NCBI GenBank assembly: GCA_904418845.1
Contig: CAJFQC010000005.1
Location: 1 to 64,000, forward strand
Source of the DNA: an uncultured Ruminococcus sp.
Lineage (GTDB): Bacteria; Bacillota; Clostridia; Lachnospirales; Lachnospiraceae
DNA: 64,000 nucleotides
Reading direction: 5' to 3'
Part shown: positions 9,723 to 18,078 of the stretch, piece after piece
Layout of the letters: the number at the start of each line of letters is the position of its first letter
Position numbering within the stretch: the stretch's first letter is position 1
The notes under the pieces: generated by a model
The model's input: the letters and a program-made list of their open reading frames with translations, nothing else
Databases searched by the model: none
What the model was told of the DNA's origin: nothing
Program-made: the position numbers and the translations under genes

Positions 9723-10421
9723 CTACTCATTTATATATTGAAGAATCCCCTTTACAATAGCCTCGGCCAGTTCCTGCTGATAATCTTCGCTGACCAGCTT
9801 CTCCGCCTCTTCATAGTTGCTTAAGAAACCACATTCCGCAATGACCGTAGGCACCTCTGTTTTCTTCAGTATATAATATGTATTATTTGCTTTTGCCTCT
9901 TTTGTATTCTCCGGATCGATCTCCCGCAAAGTCTCCTGAATTATAGCCGCAGCACGCGCCCCTTCTTCAGAGTCATTATGATAAAATACCTGGGCTCCAT
10001 GCACACTCTCCTCATGATAGCTATTCTGATGGATGCTCACGGCAAGAGCCGGTTTTTCTCGGTTCATGATATCAACGCGCGCCTTCAGGTCACTAACCTG
10101 ATCTTCACCAATGCGCTCCTCTGTATCTCGTGTCATAATCACTTCCACGTCCCCTTCTTCAAGCAATTCTTTTATAATTAAAGAGATTTTTAAATTTATA
10201 TCTTTTTCTTTTGCTCCGTTTACCCCTTCTTTTCCACCATCCATTCCGCCGTGCCCGGGATCGAGGACGATCAGCCGCCCATTCTCCGCCGAAGACGCGT
10301 TCCCCAAAGTTTCCCGTCCCTGCGCAAATCCTTCCTTTAAGATTCTGCTTCCCGCCTGACATAGTACGATCAATGCCAGAAGAGCGGCAATCGAGGCTGC
10401 GACCCCCAGTTTTTTGACCAT
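9723..10421 (-). CDS. cwlD: Germination-type N-acetylmuramoyl-L-alanine amidase CwlD
   Basis: Amidase_3 enzyme that removes peptide side chains from muramic acid, a step in making the muramic-delta-lactam of spore cortex. The 232 residues start with a single membrane anchor or signal (residues about 5-25), then DPGHGGMDGG with the first zinc His, a zinc Glu region, SIHQNSYH with the second His, and IAECGFLSN with the catalytic Glu. The length fits CwlD and not the larger vegetative amidases. The ATG at 10421 is 9 bases after AAAGGAGG. It is followed by the Sua5 fusion gene. Its presence is one argument that the host makes spores. Confidence 0.88.
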   Translation of the reverse strand: MVKKLGVAASIAALLALIVLCQAGSRILKEGFAQGRETLGNASSAENGRLIVLDPGHGGMDGGKEGVNGAKEKDINLKISLIIKELLEEGDVEVIMTRDTEERIGEDQVSDLKARVDIMNREKPALAVSIHQNSYHEESVHGAQVFYHNDSEEGARAAAIIQETLREIDPENTKEAKANNTYYILKKTEVPTVIAECGFLSNYEEAEKLVSEDYQQELAEAIVKGILQYINE

Positions 10422-10517
10422 AAAAAACACCCTCCTTTCACATATATCAATATATATGCGAGAGAAGGATGTCTCTTTCTGGACTATCTGTAATTTATAG
10501 GATTCCGTCTGATCTTA

Positions 10518-12458
10518 TCAATTAACATACTGCAGAATCAGATCCCAGATCCCGGATGATTCCATGCCAAGGCACCATTCTGCCACACCGGCAAGATTGT
10601 TCGCTTTTATCACTTTCAATTTTTCTTCAAGCGATTGGCTGTCCTCAAGCCATATCTTATATGTTCCGCCATCGCCTTCCCATTGAGCATAATTCTGTTT
10701 TGCCGCTGCATCCCATTCCGTCTGTACTCCGGCATCTGCTACCACGTTCGCAGCCTCTTCCATACCGTAAGCTGCACTTGTGAACTTATTCGGATAGGAA
10801 GCCGCTTCTGTCCCTTCCTCTTCCGCCAGCTCATCGGCTGTCTTGGGCGTTTCATGCCACAAGCGGGTATAGAAAGGAATCCCTGCGACCAGCTTTTCCG
10901 CGGGAACGGATTTCAGCGCATCTGCAATACCATTTTCCAAATAGCCGATAGATGCTACGGATCCTGCCTCATAGGAACTGTCCGTGTGCTCGTCATACGC
11001 CATGATAAACACATAATCCGCTACAATCCCCTGTTCTTTAAGATCATAATGTTCATTGTACGGCTGCGGCACATAGTTGTCAACTGAAAATACAAGGCCG
11101 TTTTGCCTGCATTTCACAGACAATTCTCTCACAAACTGAATATAATGCTCCCCGCAGTCCGACGAAATGAGCTCAAAGTCAAGGTTAATGCCGTCTATTC
11201 CTGATTGCAAGGCTTCCGCGATCACCTGGTTAATCACTTTCGTCCTTTTCGAGGTGTAGCTAAGCACCTCATAAGTTTCCGCGTAAGAATTGATGCCTCC
11301 ATGGAAATCCCGGAGCACAGCCCACACCTCAAGATTGGACTGATGCGCATAGTTGACATAGCTTGAGTCCGCGATAGACGACACATTTCCTTCGGTATCG
11401 GAAAGACTGAACCATGTAGGAGCAATCGTCGTCAGCCCTTTTGTGCCCGCGATCATCTCCAGCACATAACTGTTGGCAGTCGTATTAGTCACATTATGCC
11501 ACGCCATGTTGATCGTATAATCTTTCTTGATATTGCTATATACCGGCTCTTCAAACTCGCGGGAAGTTGTCTCCGTACTGATGTCCCTCAGAGCGCTTGT
11601 CTTAATATAGCCTACAAATCCATCCTCTGTACCGACTTTCATCCAGTCACTTTCATCCTCAAGGACAGTGACTTTATCAGATTTCTTCACTTCTGTCAAG
11701 ATCGGACTCTTCACTCCACCCTGGTACCGTACTTCTGTATCCCGCTTCACTGTTGCGGTCTTAGTCTCGCCCCAGTTCGAGGTGACAACAGCCCTCACCG
11801 GCTGCTCGTCATACACCGTATAGTCCATATTTGTATACGCCTGAATGAAAGGAAGTGCAATATATGCTGTCCTGCCCTCCGTCTTCAGGATTACATAGTC
11901 TTCGCTCTTTTTCTCCGTTATATCTGTATATTCCTTGCTGCCCACCGCAACAGAGACGCTTCCGCCCGGCAGGGTATACAACAGGACGTTCTCATTCGCA
12001 TCCCAGTAGAATCTGCTGTTGATTCTTTCACGAACAACAGAATACTCGATGTAATACTGTCCGTCATATATCTTCCCCGGAGCCGGATCTGCTGATTCGG
12101 CGCCTTCCGCAAGAGCCTCGCTCTTTCTTACCACTTCATTATTTACAACCACGGCGATGTCATTGTCCGTCTCTACTTCATAATATTGTTCCAGGTCGGC
12201 CTTCTCATCTGATGAACCGTACTTCTTCCAGATCGCGAACCCGCCAATCGCCACGATAACCAATGCAATAAGAATCAGTGCGCGGATCACCGCGTTGCGC
12301 TGCCTCCTCCTCGCTCTGCTGCTCTTTCTGCCCGGCTTTCTTCTGTTGCCGGGACTGCTGCCCGCCGGTCTCTGGGCGCCTCTATCCGGACGCTGCCTGC
12401 GAATACCGTCTGCTGCGGTCCTCCTCTGAGCTGCGCCCTTTCTTTCTCTTTCGTCCAT
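10518..12458 (-). CDS. Membrane-anchored SH3 and glycoside hydrolase family 18 protein, spore-type peptidoglycan hydrolase
   Basis: Likely cleaves N-acetylglucosamine linkages in peptidoglycan, as the SleL/YaaH/YdhD group does. The first 50 residues are very Arg-rich and cytoplasmic, a TM segment follows at about 57-76, then a stalk resembling copper-amine-oxidase N-terminal repeats, a bacterial SH3 domain at about 230-292, and a GH18 barrel to the end. The catalytic motif DGINLDFE (residues 422-429) is intact with E429 as acid. The start at 12458 is set by GGAGG six bases upstream; an upstream in-frame ATG lacks this. It precedes cwlD with a 96-base gap, which suits a role in the cortex, although vegetative wall remodelling cannot be excluded. 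Confidence 0.85.
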   Translation of the reverse strand: MDERERKGAAQRRTAADGIRRQRPDRGAQRPAGSSPGNRRKPGRKSSRARRRQRNAVIRALILIALVIVAIGGFAIWKKYGSSDEKADLEQYYEVETDNDIAVVVNNEVVRKSEALAEGAESADPAPGKIYDGQYYIEYSVVRERINSRFYWDANENVLLYTLPGGSVSVAVGSKEYTDITEKKSEDYVILKTEGRTAYIALPFIQAYTNMDYTVYDEQPVRAVVTSNWGETKTATVKRDTEVRYQGGVKSPILTEVKKSDKVTVLEDESDWMKVGTEDGFVGYIKTSALRDISTETTSREFEEPVYSNIKKDYTINMAWHNVTNTTANSYVLEMIAGTKGLTTIAPTWFSLSDTEGNVSSIADSSYVNYAHQSNLEVWAVLRDFHGGINSYAETYEVLSYTSKRTKVINQVIAEALQSGIDGINLDFELISSDCGEHYIQFVRELSVKCRQNGLVFSVDNYVPQPYNEHYDLKEQGIVADYVFIMAYDEHTDSSYEAGSVASIGYLENGIADALKSVPAEKLVAGIPFYTRLWHETPKTADELAEEEGTEAASYPNKFTSAAYGMEEAANVVADAGVQTEWDAAAKQNYAQWEGDGGTYKIWLEDSQSLEEKLKVIKANNLAGVAEWCLGMESSGIWDLILQYVN

Positions 12459-12620
12459 GCCGTACCTCCTCACAGGATTCGTTGCGATCATTATACCACA
12501 CTTTCGCCATACTTCATTAACATTTTTCCTGTTTGGACATATTTTAAACAGCTTTTTACAATGCAGCCCTTCTTCTTTTCATAAAAATACAATACACAGC
12601 TATAACTTTAGTCCGGCAGG

Positions 12621-12860
12621 TCAAGGGGCGGTCCCTGCCCGGTCATGTTCGTTGATATCCGTAAATCCAAGCTCCTCTATGCTTCCGTCATGGCTTATGA
12701 CATAATCGCGCATATACGTTCCTTCTTCTTTTATCATATGGGCTGTCACAATCTGGAGTGCACTTGCATGATATCCGTCAAGCAGGATATTAATTCCTCT
12801 TTTCTCATATTTTTCCAACTCTGTAAACATATCCCTGTAATCTCTCTCGTCTATTTTCAT
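12621..12860 (-). CDS. Small conserved-looking protein of unknown function
   Basis: A 79-residue acidic soluble protein (begins MKIDERDYRDMFTEL, ends EHDRAGTAP). The start is set by AAAGGAG 10 bases upstream; the frame runs further to 12965 without a good ribosome-binding site. The middle part, GINILLDGYHASALQIV, followed by MIKEEGTYMRDYV, reads like a folded alpha/beta protein. I do not recognise the family. Nothing nearby hints at its role; it stands alone between the GH18 gene and the divergently read mecA. Confidence 0.6.
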   Translation of the reverse strand: MKIDERDYRDMFTELEKYEKRGINILLDGYHASALQIVTAHMIKEEGTYMRDYVISHDGSIEELGFTDINEHDRAGTAP

Positions 12861-13248
12861 CTGACGTATACTCCTTTCCTCCGCAGGCCATGATAAATAG
12901 TGCAGCCCGTCTTTATTCCCATATGGAAGTATCTGTGACATACTCTCGGAATCCGGACGGAACAAAAGACAGCGGGACCTGCAGCGGTCTTTCTCTTATA
13001 TCGGTTCTCTCCTTTCGCATTTTATTTACTTATCAGTTGATACCATCTTTTGTAAGTGCCATTATAAAAACACAATCCCGTATTTTCAATGTGTTTTTTG
13101 TTGAAAACCTGTGTAGATTCGTTGATAAAGTTTTCCACATAACTTTCCCTTTACATCTTTATGTTTTTTGTTTATACTGATGATGAGAATATGTATCCAA
13201 ATCTATTGAAGGTGCATATTATCTTATATAGTATAAGGATGTGATTGT
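12861..13248 (+). other. Gene-free region upstream of mecA
   Basis: AT-rich divergent intergenic stretch. It contains one DnaA-box-like TTTTCCACA at 13131-13139. A TTGAAG followed after 17 bases by TAGTAT could be a weak mecA promoter, and AAGGATG precedes the mecA ATG. No reading frame here looks real. Confidence 0.4.
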
Positions 13249-13965
13249 ATGAAAATTGAGAAACTCAATGAAAATCAGATTCGTTGTACGCTGACACATG
13301 CTGATCTGGCAGCGCGCCATTTAAAGTTGAGCGAGCTTGCTTACGGCACCGAGAAAGCAAAAGCTTTATTTCGCGATATGATGCAGCAGGCATCCTTTGA
13401 TTTTGGATTTGAGGCGGAAAATATCCCGCTGATGATAGAGGCCATTCCCTCCTCCGCAGATTCAATCGTTCTCATCATTACGAAAGTTGAAGATCCTGAA
13501 GAACTGGATACAAGGTTTTCTAAGTTCACTCCATCAAGTGATGCGGACCCGATCAATATGACGGCCCTGGAAAAACTTCAGGGCGCGGAGGAATTCCTTA
13601 ATCTTTTAAACAAGGTAAAGGAAGCTGCTGCGGGAACCCGGATCTCCGAACCGGAGACCTCTCCATCCTCATTTTCCGTGCGCCTCTACTCCTTCGATAC
13701 ACTGGACAGCGTGATCCGGGCAAGCCGGCTTCTCGCTCCGGTATACAGAGGAGCCAATACATTATATAAGGATAAGAGCAATGGAATGTTCATCCTGGCG
13801 ATTACACCTACCGAACATTCCGCCAGCGAATTTAACAAGATATGCAATATGCTTTCTGAATATGGTTCTCCCGAAAAGGCAGACTCTTCGATTCTTGCCT
13901 TTCTCGAGGAACACTGTAAGATCATCGTATCAGCGGATGCTGTGCAGAAGTTATCCACACTATAA
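13249..13965 (+). CDS. mecA: Adaptor protein MecA
   Basis: Adaptor that delivers substrates to the ClpC-ClpP protease. The 238-residue protein starts with the typical MKIEKLNENQIRCTLT and has the N-terminal target-binding domain (to about residue 85), an acidic linker of about 40 residues and the C-terminal ClpC-binding domain (FSVRLYSFDTLDSVI ... LAITPTEHSASEFN). The length is normal for the family. It is monocistronic on the plus strand, ending in a good terminator at 14014-14063. A perfect DnaA-box sequence (TTATCCACA) lies within its last codons at 13951-13959. Confidence 0.92.
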   Translation: MKIEKLNENQIRCTLTHADLAARHLKLSELAYGTEKAKALFRDMMQQASFDFGFEAENIPLMIEAIPSSADSIVLIITKVEDPEELDTRFSKFTPSSDADPINMTALEKLQGAEEFLNLLNKVKEAAAGTRISEPETSPSSFSVRLYSFDTLDSVIRASRLLAPVYRGANTLYKDKSNGMFILAITPTEHSASEFNKICNMLSEYGSPEKADSSILAFLEEHCKIIVSADAVQKLSTL

Positions 13966-14013
13966 TGCACAGCAAGATTAAACATGAGCTTTCACTACGG
14001 TGAATGACCGGGT

Positions 14014-14063
14014 TGCCGCAAAAGCAGATAAATCATCTGCCGGAGCGGCAGCTCTATTTTTTT
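14014..14063 (+). terminator. mecA terminator
   Basis: Nested stem GCCGC ... GCGGC with inner GCAGAT/ATCTGC around AAATC, followed by CTATTTTTTT. Confidence 0.75.
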
Positions 14064-14078
14064 CTCCAAAAACAGGAA

Positions 14079-14118
14079 GGCATCGGTTCATCATCAGGCC
14101 TGATGATGAACCGATGCC
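14079..14118. repeat. Perfect 40-bp palindrome
   Basis: Two 20-base arms (GGCATCGGTTC ... and its exact complement) meet with no spacer at 14098/14099. It lies 27 bases after the end of the DUF1858 gene on the minus strand and may act as its terminator, although the T tract that follows is interrupted (TTCCTGTTTTT). Confidence 0.8.
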
Positions 14119-14144
14119 CTGATTCCGCCCTGAAACAAATGCTC

Positions 14145-14354
14145 TTACTTTCCTGCTGCCGCCATAGCCGCATTAATCTTCTCTACAAGCAGCTCTCCGT
14201 CAATGCCGTGTACCATTGCCGCCTCCGCGATTGTCTCCATCTGAGATGCCGGGCAGCCAAGGCAGTGCATTCCGATCTCCATCAGGATCGGCGCGCTGTC
14301 CGGGAAGATATCAAGAAGCTCCCCAATCTTTGTATCTTTAGAAATCTGTGCCAT
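14145..14354 (-). CDS. DUF1858 domain protein (hybrid-cluster-associated disulfide type)
   Basis: A 69-residue stand-alone DUF1858 domain (ScdA N-terminal-like). The signature is [19 protein letters not shown] followed by [13 protein letters not shown], with a CxxC pair proposed in the family to be redox-active or to bind metal. Such small proteins accompany hybrid-cluster and nitrosative-stress proteins in anaerobes. No partner is next to it here. The ribosome-binding site AAGGAGG is present. Confidence 0.88.
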   Translation of the reverse strand: MAQISKDTKIGELLDIFPDSAPILMEIGMHCLGCPASQMETIAEAAMVHGIDGELLVEKINAAMAAAGK

Positions 14355-14632
14355 TTCTATTTCCTCCTTATATATAATAATGTTTTTTCCAGTGGTTATT
14401 ATTATAATCCCTGTCGCTTAAATTATCAACCTTGTTTTCTCCGGAAGCGGCTGCACCAGTAATAGCGTTCTAAATTTTCTGACAGGTTCATTCTGCCTTT
14501 CTGTTTTTTTGAATACTCAAAAGTCAAGAAAGAATCCGTTTTTTTTCGACAAATCTGTATTTTCATAATAACTCACCAAAACATTCGTTCTTTTTTTCTC
14601 CCTGAATAATCCACCGAAAATGTATATTTTTA

Positions 14633-14723
14633 TGTGGATAATGTGGATAACTTTATGTAAATCCTCACTTTTTCCACGTTTTTCGTTGTTTTTGGTGTGG
14701 ATAAGTTGAAAACTCTATCCCCA
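14633..14723. promoter_or_regulatory. Cluster of DnaA-box sequences in an AT-rich gap
   Basis: Three exact TTATCCACA boxes on the minus strand: 14633-14641 and 14642-14650 directly abutting, and 14696-14704. Two near-matches lie on the plus strand (TTTTCCACG 14670-14678, CTATCCCCA 14715-14723). The surrounding 14355-14854 gap of 500 bases is very AT-rich and holds no convincing gene. DnaA binding is inferred from the motif only; dnaA and dnaN are not in the window. Confidence 0.55.
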
Positions 14724-14794
14724 CGGATTTCGCCCTTTTTTTACAAATTAAAACATTTTTGTGCATTTTGCTTATTTTTATATTTTTTATGTCG

Positions 14795-14842
14795 AAAACG
14801 GAGATGATGCACCTCTTATCTTGAAGTACAGCTCCCCGTTTT
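14795..14842 (-). terminator. Terminator of the NlpC/P60 gene
   Basis: AAAACGGGGA (14833-14842) pairs with TCTCCGTTTT (14795-14804) on the minus strand, allowing one G-U pair, and begins 13 bases after the stop codon. Confidence 0.55.
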
Positions 14843-14854
14843 CTTCTACTCTTT

Positions 14855-15949
14855 TCAGAGGACGCGTCTTACTGCGACAATGGTCGTATAAGTGGCGCTG
14901 CATATTCCAATGCCGTCCGCCTCGTTCATGGCGTTGACAATATTTCCATCTCCCATATACAACCCTACATGTCCGTCATAAAGGATCAGGTCGCCCGGAA
15001 GCGCCTCTTCATAACTCACGGCATATCCCGCGCTGCGCATCTGACTGCTTGTGCGTGGCAGGCTGACGCCGAAATGTGCATATACCGACTGGACGAAGCC
15101 GGAGCAGTCCGCGCCGTTCGTCAGGCTCGTACCACCCCATACATAGGGGTTTCCGATAAACTGACAGGCATAATCAATAACTGCCTGTCCGCCTGCGGCG
15201 GCTCCTGATACGCTTGCCTGTACTGCCTGCGCCTCTGCCTGTGCCTCTTCCTCTTTCCGCTTCTCTGCCTCAATCCGGGCCTCCTCTTCTTCCTTTGTCT
15301 CCCCATAGGAATAAGAGGAATCAGCTGTCACATAAGTGCCGGACACCCATCCGTCGATCTCCCCGACCTTCACCGGATACCATCCGTCTACCGCTTCTCC
15401 TGTCACCTCATATGTCTCATCTCTCCCTATCTGTGTCAGTATATTTGCGGAAGTTCCCTGTCCGTCCCTGACATTCAGAGCATATGCGGTAACTGTGACC
15501 GTATTATTTTCGTACTCAAGCGCCTGTTCCTCTGCCGCCGCGCCCGTGATAAGCGCATCGGAAGGAACATAGCCCTCCGCCGAACCCGACTTGATCTTCG
15601 TCCAGCCTTCCAGATATTCCAGCACCTGGGCCGCCGAATCAGCATAGAGCTTGCCAACCCAGTCGCTGTTCTCATCCGGGGCACTTCTGATATAGGTATA
15701 ATCCTCTGTATCAGAAAATGCCATATTCAAATACTCTCCCTCTTCTGTTGGCACCAGATAGAGATTGATATTATCCTTTACCTCTGTCTCATAACAATTC
15801 TCCAGTACCGACTCGATCCCTTCTGCCTGTATGAACGGCTGCTCATCTGTCTGTTCGGCAGCCGAAACGCCAAGCGCTCTCCCCGGGATCAGGATCAATC
15901 CTGCCATAGCAGAAAAGATCACCCTTTGCCTGATGTGCGTCTTTTCCAT
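14855..15949 (-). CDS. Secreted NlpC/P60 peptidoglycan endopeptidase with two SH3 domains
   Basis: Wall hydrolase expected to cut D-Glu to diamino acid bonds in stem peptides. It has 364 residues: signal peptide (about 1-30), two bacterial SH3 domains (about 75-135 and 150-205), an Ala/Glu-rich linker with a charged helical stretch (about 213-243), and a C-terminal NlpC/P60 domain. The catalytic Cys is in GADCSGFV and the His in YDGHVGLY; the third position is Asn in NAMNEA. The start has AAAGGAGG seven bases upstream and a consensus promoter at 16031-16059. Monocistronic. Confidence 0.9.
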   Translation of the reverse strand: MEKTHIRQRVIFSAMAGLILIPGRALGVSAAEQTDEQPFIQAEGIESVLENCYETEVKDNINLYLVPTEEGEYLNMAFSDTEDYTYIRSAPDENSDWVGKLYADSAAQVLEYLEGWTKIKSGSAEGYVPSDALITGAAAEEQALEYENNTVTVTAYALNVRDGQGTSANILTQIGRDETYEVTGEAVDGWYPVKVGEIDGWVSGTYVTADSSYSYGETKEEEEARIEAEKRKEEEAQAEAQAVQASVSGAAAGGQAVIDYACQFIGNPYVWGGTSLTNGADCSGFVQSVYAHFGVSLPRTSSQMRSAGYAVSYEEALPGDLILYDGHVGLYMGDGNIVNAMNEADGIGICSATYTTIVAVRRVL

Positions 15950-16030
15950 ATAAAACCTCCTTTATATCATGCCTTTATCTTTTGTAGGAAGTTCTAAATG
16001 TTACACATTTGTTAAATTTATTACGCTGAC

Positions 16031-16059
16031 ATTATATCAATAGAATTATTCCATGTCAA
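16031..16059 (-). promoter_or_regulatory. Promoter of the NlpC/P60 gene
   Basis: Minus-strand perfect TTGACA (16054-16059) and perfect TATAAT (16031-16036) with a 17-base spacer. Confidence 0.85.
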
Positions 16060-16235
16060 CTGAATTTCTCTATCTTTTCGTTGACACCACTCGACATATA
16101 TTATATATTTTATTTGCAGCTTCCTCTTTTTTTCATATATTCGTTAATTATTTTGTAACAAATTGGCGAAATTATTCTTCCATATATTATTGATATAAAA
16201 TATCGGTTTAGTCGAAAAATTCTTTAAAATACCGG

Positions 16236-16264
16236 TTGACAAATTCATTTTTATGTATTATATT
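16236..16264 (+). promoter_or_regulatory. Promoter of the Fur/PerR-rubrerythrin unit
   Basis: TTGACA (16236-16241), 17-base spacer and TATATT (16259-16264), about 70 bases before the regulator start. Confidence 0.8.
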
Positions 16265-16272
16265 TTAACCAC

Positions 16273-16303
16273 AGTAATCGTTACTATTATTATTTTAATA
16301 ACG
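16273..16303 (+). promoter_or_regulatory. Candidate Fur/PerR operator
   Basis: Immediately downstream of the -10 box lies an AT-rich stretch with GTAATCGTTAC, a small palindrome, and GTTACTATTATTATT ... TAATAAC, an imperfect inverted repeat reminiscent of Fur-family boxes. The position would allow autoregulation by the encoded repressor. It does not match the PerR consensus closely. Confidence 0.35.
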
Positions 16304-16335
16304 GTTCTCATTTAGATATGAAAGGGGGATTCCCA

Positions 16336-16731
16336 TTGGCAGCTTTGAAGTACAGTCGGCAGCGAGAATGCATCAAGAATTACCTTATGACAACCAAAGA
16401 GCACCCCACAGCCGACGAGGTCTATATGAAAGTGAAACAGGAGTTTCCCAATATCAGCCTTGGCACAGTATACCGCAACTTGAATCTTCTCACAGACATC
16501 GGGGATGCAGTAAAAATATCTACTCCGAATGGCGGAGACAGATTTGATGGAAGGCTTGAGCCGCACAATCATTTTCTCTGCACAAAGTGCGGACGGTTAC
16601 TGGACCTGGATCTGGACATGCACAGCATTGATGAAGTCAACCGCCTTGCCGCGGAAAATTTTGACGGGATCATTACTTCCAGTTCCACACTTTTTTATGG
16701 AGAATGCAGTGACTGCATTAAAAAGTCTTAA
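16336..16731 (+). CDS. Fur-family regulator, probably PerR-type
   Basis: Metal-dependent DNA-binding repressor of 131 residues. The winged-helix part contains [12 protein letters not shown] and [13 protein letters not shown], the family recognition helix. The C-terminal part has [10 protein letters not shown] and GECSDC, two CxxC pairs that form the structural zinc site. I start it at a TTG at 16336, seven bases after AAAGGGGG; the ATG at 16318 has no ribosome-binding site. It is followed after 32 bases by reverse rubrerythrin, the typical PerR target, so a peroxide-sensing role is favoured over iron uptake control. Confidence 0.85.
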   Translation: MAALKYSRQRECIKNYLMTTKEHPTADEVYMKVKQEFPNISLGTVYRNLNLLTDIGDAVKISTPNGGDRFDGRLEPHNHFLCTKCGRLLDLDLDMHSIDEVNRLAAENFDGIITSSSTLFYGECSDCIKKS

Positions 16732-16763
16732 TAATAAAACTTTCAAGAAAAGGAGAGAAAAAC

Positions 16764-17306
16764 ATGAAAAAATGGATATGTACAGTATGTGGATATGTTC
16801 ACGAAGGAGACGCCGCACCGGCTGAATGTCCGGTATGTCATGCACCGGCTGACAAGTTCAAAGAGCAGACAGGTGAGAAGACATGGGCTGCAGAGCATGT
16901 TGTAGGTGTTGCACAGGGAGTCAGCGAAGATATTCTCGCAGATCTGAGAATGAACTTTGAAGGCGAGTGCTCCGAGGTTGGTATGTACCTTGCAATGGCA
17001 AGAGTGGCTCACAGAGAGGGATATCCGGAGATCGGTCTGTACTGGGAGAAAGCAGCTTACGAAGAGGCTGAGCATGCCGCCAAGTTCGCAGAGCTTCTCG
17101 GTGAAGTTGTAACAGACAGCACAAAGAAGAACCTTGAGATGCGTGTAGAGGCTGAGAATGGCGCCACAGCAGGCAAGTTTGACCTTGCAAAACGTGCTAA
17201 GGCCGCAAACCTCGACGCAATCCATGACACAGTTCACGAGATGGCAAGAGACGAGGCAAGACACGGAAAAGCATTCGAGGGTCTTCTTAAGAGATACTTT
17301 GGCTAA
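16764..17306 (+). CDS. Reverse rubrerythrin (N-terminal rubredoxin domain)
   Basis: Non-haem di-iron peroxidase that reduces hydrogen peroxide in anaerobes. Domain order is reversed compared with classical rubrerythrin: a rubredoxin-type site (CTVCGY and CPVCHA, residues 6-26) comes first, then a four-helix ferritin-like domain with the Glu/His ligands [19 protein letters not shown] and [10 protein letters not shown]. The 180-residue length matches clostridial revRbr proteins. The ribosome-binding site is AAAGGAGAG. It sits between the Fur-type regulator and a second rubrerythrin, with a terminator after it at 17344-17386. Confidence 0.94.
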   Translation: MKKWICTVCGYVHEGDAAPAECPVCHAPADKFKEQTGEKTWAAEHVVGVAQGVSEDILADLRMNFEGECSEVGMYLAMARVAHREGYPEIGLYWEKAAYEEAEHAAKFAELLGEVVTDSTKKNLEMRVEAENGATAGKFDLAKRAKAANLDAIHDTVHEMARDEARHGKAFEGLLKRYFG

Positions 17307-17343
17307 TCCGCCAGCCTACATATAAAATAAACAGGAAACTTCC

Positions 17344-17386
17344 GGCTGCCGCAGAGATCTCAAAAGATTAGAGCGGCAGCCTTTTT
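17344..17386 (+). terminator. Terminator between the two rubrerythrin genes
   Basis: GGCTGCCGC (17344-17352) and GCGGCAGCC (17373-17381) form a 9-bp perfect stem followed by TTTTT. No clear promoter follows it, so the downstream rubrerythrin may depend on partial read-through or an unrecognised promoter. Confidence 0.85.
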
Positions 17387-17421
17387 CAAAATCACATATG
17401 ATATGAACGGAGGATAAGATC

Positions 17422-17958
17422 ATGTCCAAATACGCAGGAACAAAAACAGAGAGAAATCTGATGGAAGCTTTCTCCGGCGAGTCGCAGGCCCGCAACAAAT
17501 ATACTTACTATGCATCTGCTGCAAGAAAAGCCGGATTTGTACAGATGGCTAATATCTTCGAAGAGACAGCGAACCAGGAGAAAGAGCACGCAAAAATGTG
17601 GTTCAAAGAGTTCCACGGCATTGGAAATGTAGAGGAGAACCTTGCTGACGCTGCTGCAGGCGAGAACTACGAGTGGACAGATATGTATAAGAGAATGGCT
17701 GATGAAGCTGAGGAGGAAGGCTTCACAGAACTGGCTGCAAAGTTCCGCGGCGTTGCGCTGGTAGAGGCTGCTCACGAGAAACGCTACCAGAGACTTCTCG
17801 ACCACTACAAAGCAGGTACGACTTTCAAAGATGACGCTCCTCTCGGATGGAAATGCGGTAACTGTGGTTTCATCTACGAGGGAGACGAAGCTCCGGAGAT
17901 CTGCCCTGTATGTGCTCACCCCAGAGCTTACTTCGAGAGAAAGGCTGAGAACTACTAA
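17422..17958 (+). CDS. Rubrerythrin (classical order)
   Basis: Peroxide-scavenging di-iron protein of 178 residues. The ferritin-like domain has [23 protein letters not shown] and [10 protein letters not shown] with the expected Glu/His ligands. The C-terminal rubredoxin domain has CGNCGF and CPVCAHP (about residues 145-165). The ribosome-binding site is GGAGG. Together with the preceding reverse rubrerythrin and Fur-type regulator it makes a compact oxygen-tolerance locus. It ends at a bidirectional terminator. Confidence 0.95.
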   Translation: MSKYAGTKTERNLMEAFSGESQARNKYTYYASAARKAGFVQMANIFEETANQEKEHAKMWFKEFHGIGNVEENLADAAAGENYEWTDMYKRMADEAEEEGFTELAAKFRGVALVEAAHEKRYQRLLDHYKAGTTFKDDAPLGWKCGNCGFIYEGDEAPEICPVCAHPRAYFERKAENY

Positions 17959-18017
17959 AATTCTGCTTTCATTCGGGGTAATTGATATTCAAAATGAAAA
18001 CAGGATCTTGCCTTACA

Positions 18018-18060
18018 AAAAAAGAGCTTCGGATCAGAAGGTCCAAAGCTCTTCTTTTAT
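18018..18060. terminator. Bidirectional terminator between rubrerythrin and ROK genes
   Basis: AAGAGCTT (18022-18029) pairs with AAGCTCTT (18046-18053). Plus-strand reading gives CTTTTATT after the stem and minus-strand reading gives TTTTTTT, so it can end both convergent genes. Confidence 0.8.
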
Positions 18061-18078
18061 TGCTTATGTATTGTCTTT

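Noticed and set aside
9636-9760. Leaderless promoter directly before the Sua5 fusion start
   Set aside because: A TATAAT lies 8 bases before the ATG at 9664, which would suit leaderless transcription, but no -35 was found at the right distance, so it is not annotated.
13686-13985. Minus-strand frame inside mecA
   Set aside because: Antisense of the conserved MecA C-terminal domain; no ribosome-binding site.
14355-14854. Possible chromosomal replication origin
   Set aside because: The DnaA boxes are striking, but no dnaA, dnaN, gidA or rpmH lies nearby and no clear unwinding element was identified. A DnaA-titration or regulatory cluster is the safer reading.
16273-16303. Firm PerR box assignment
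   Set aside because: The inverted repeat is too imperfect against the TTATAATNATTATAA consensus; it is listed only as a low-confidence operator.
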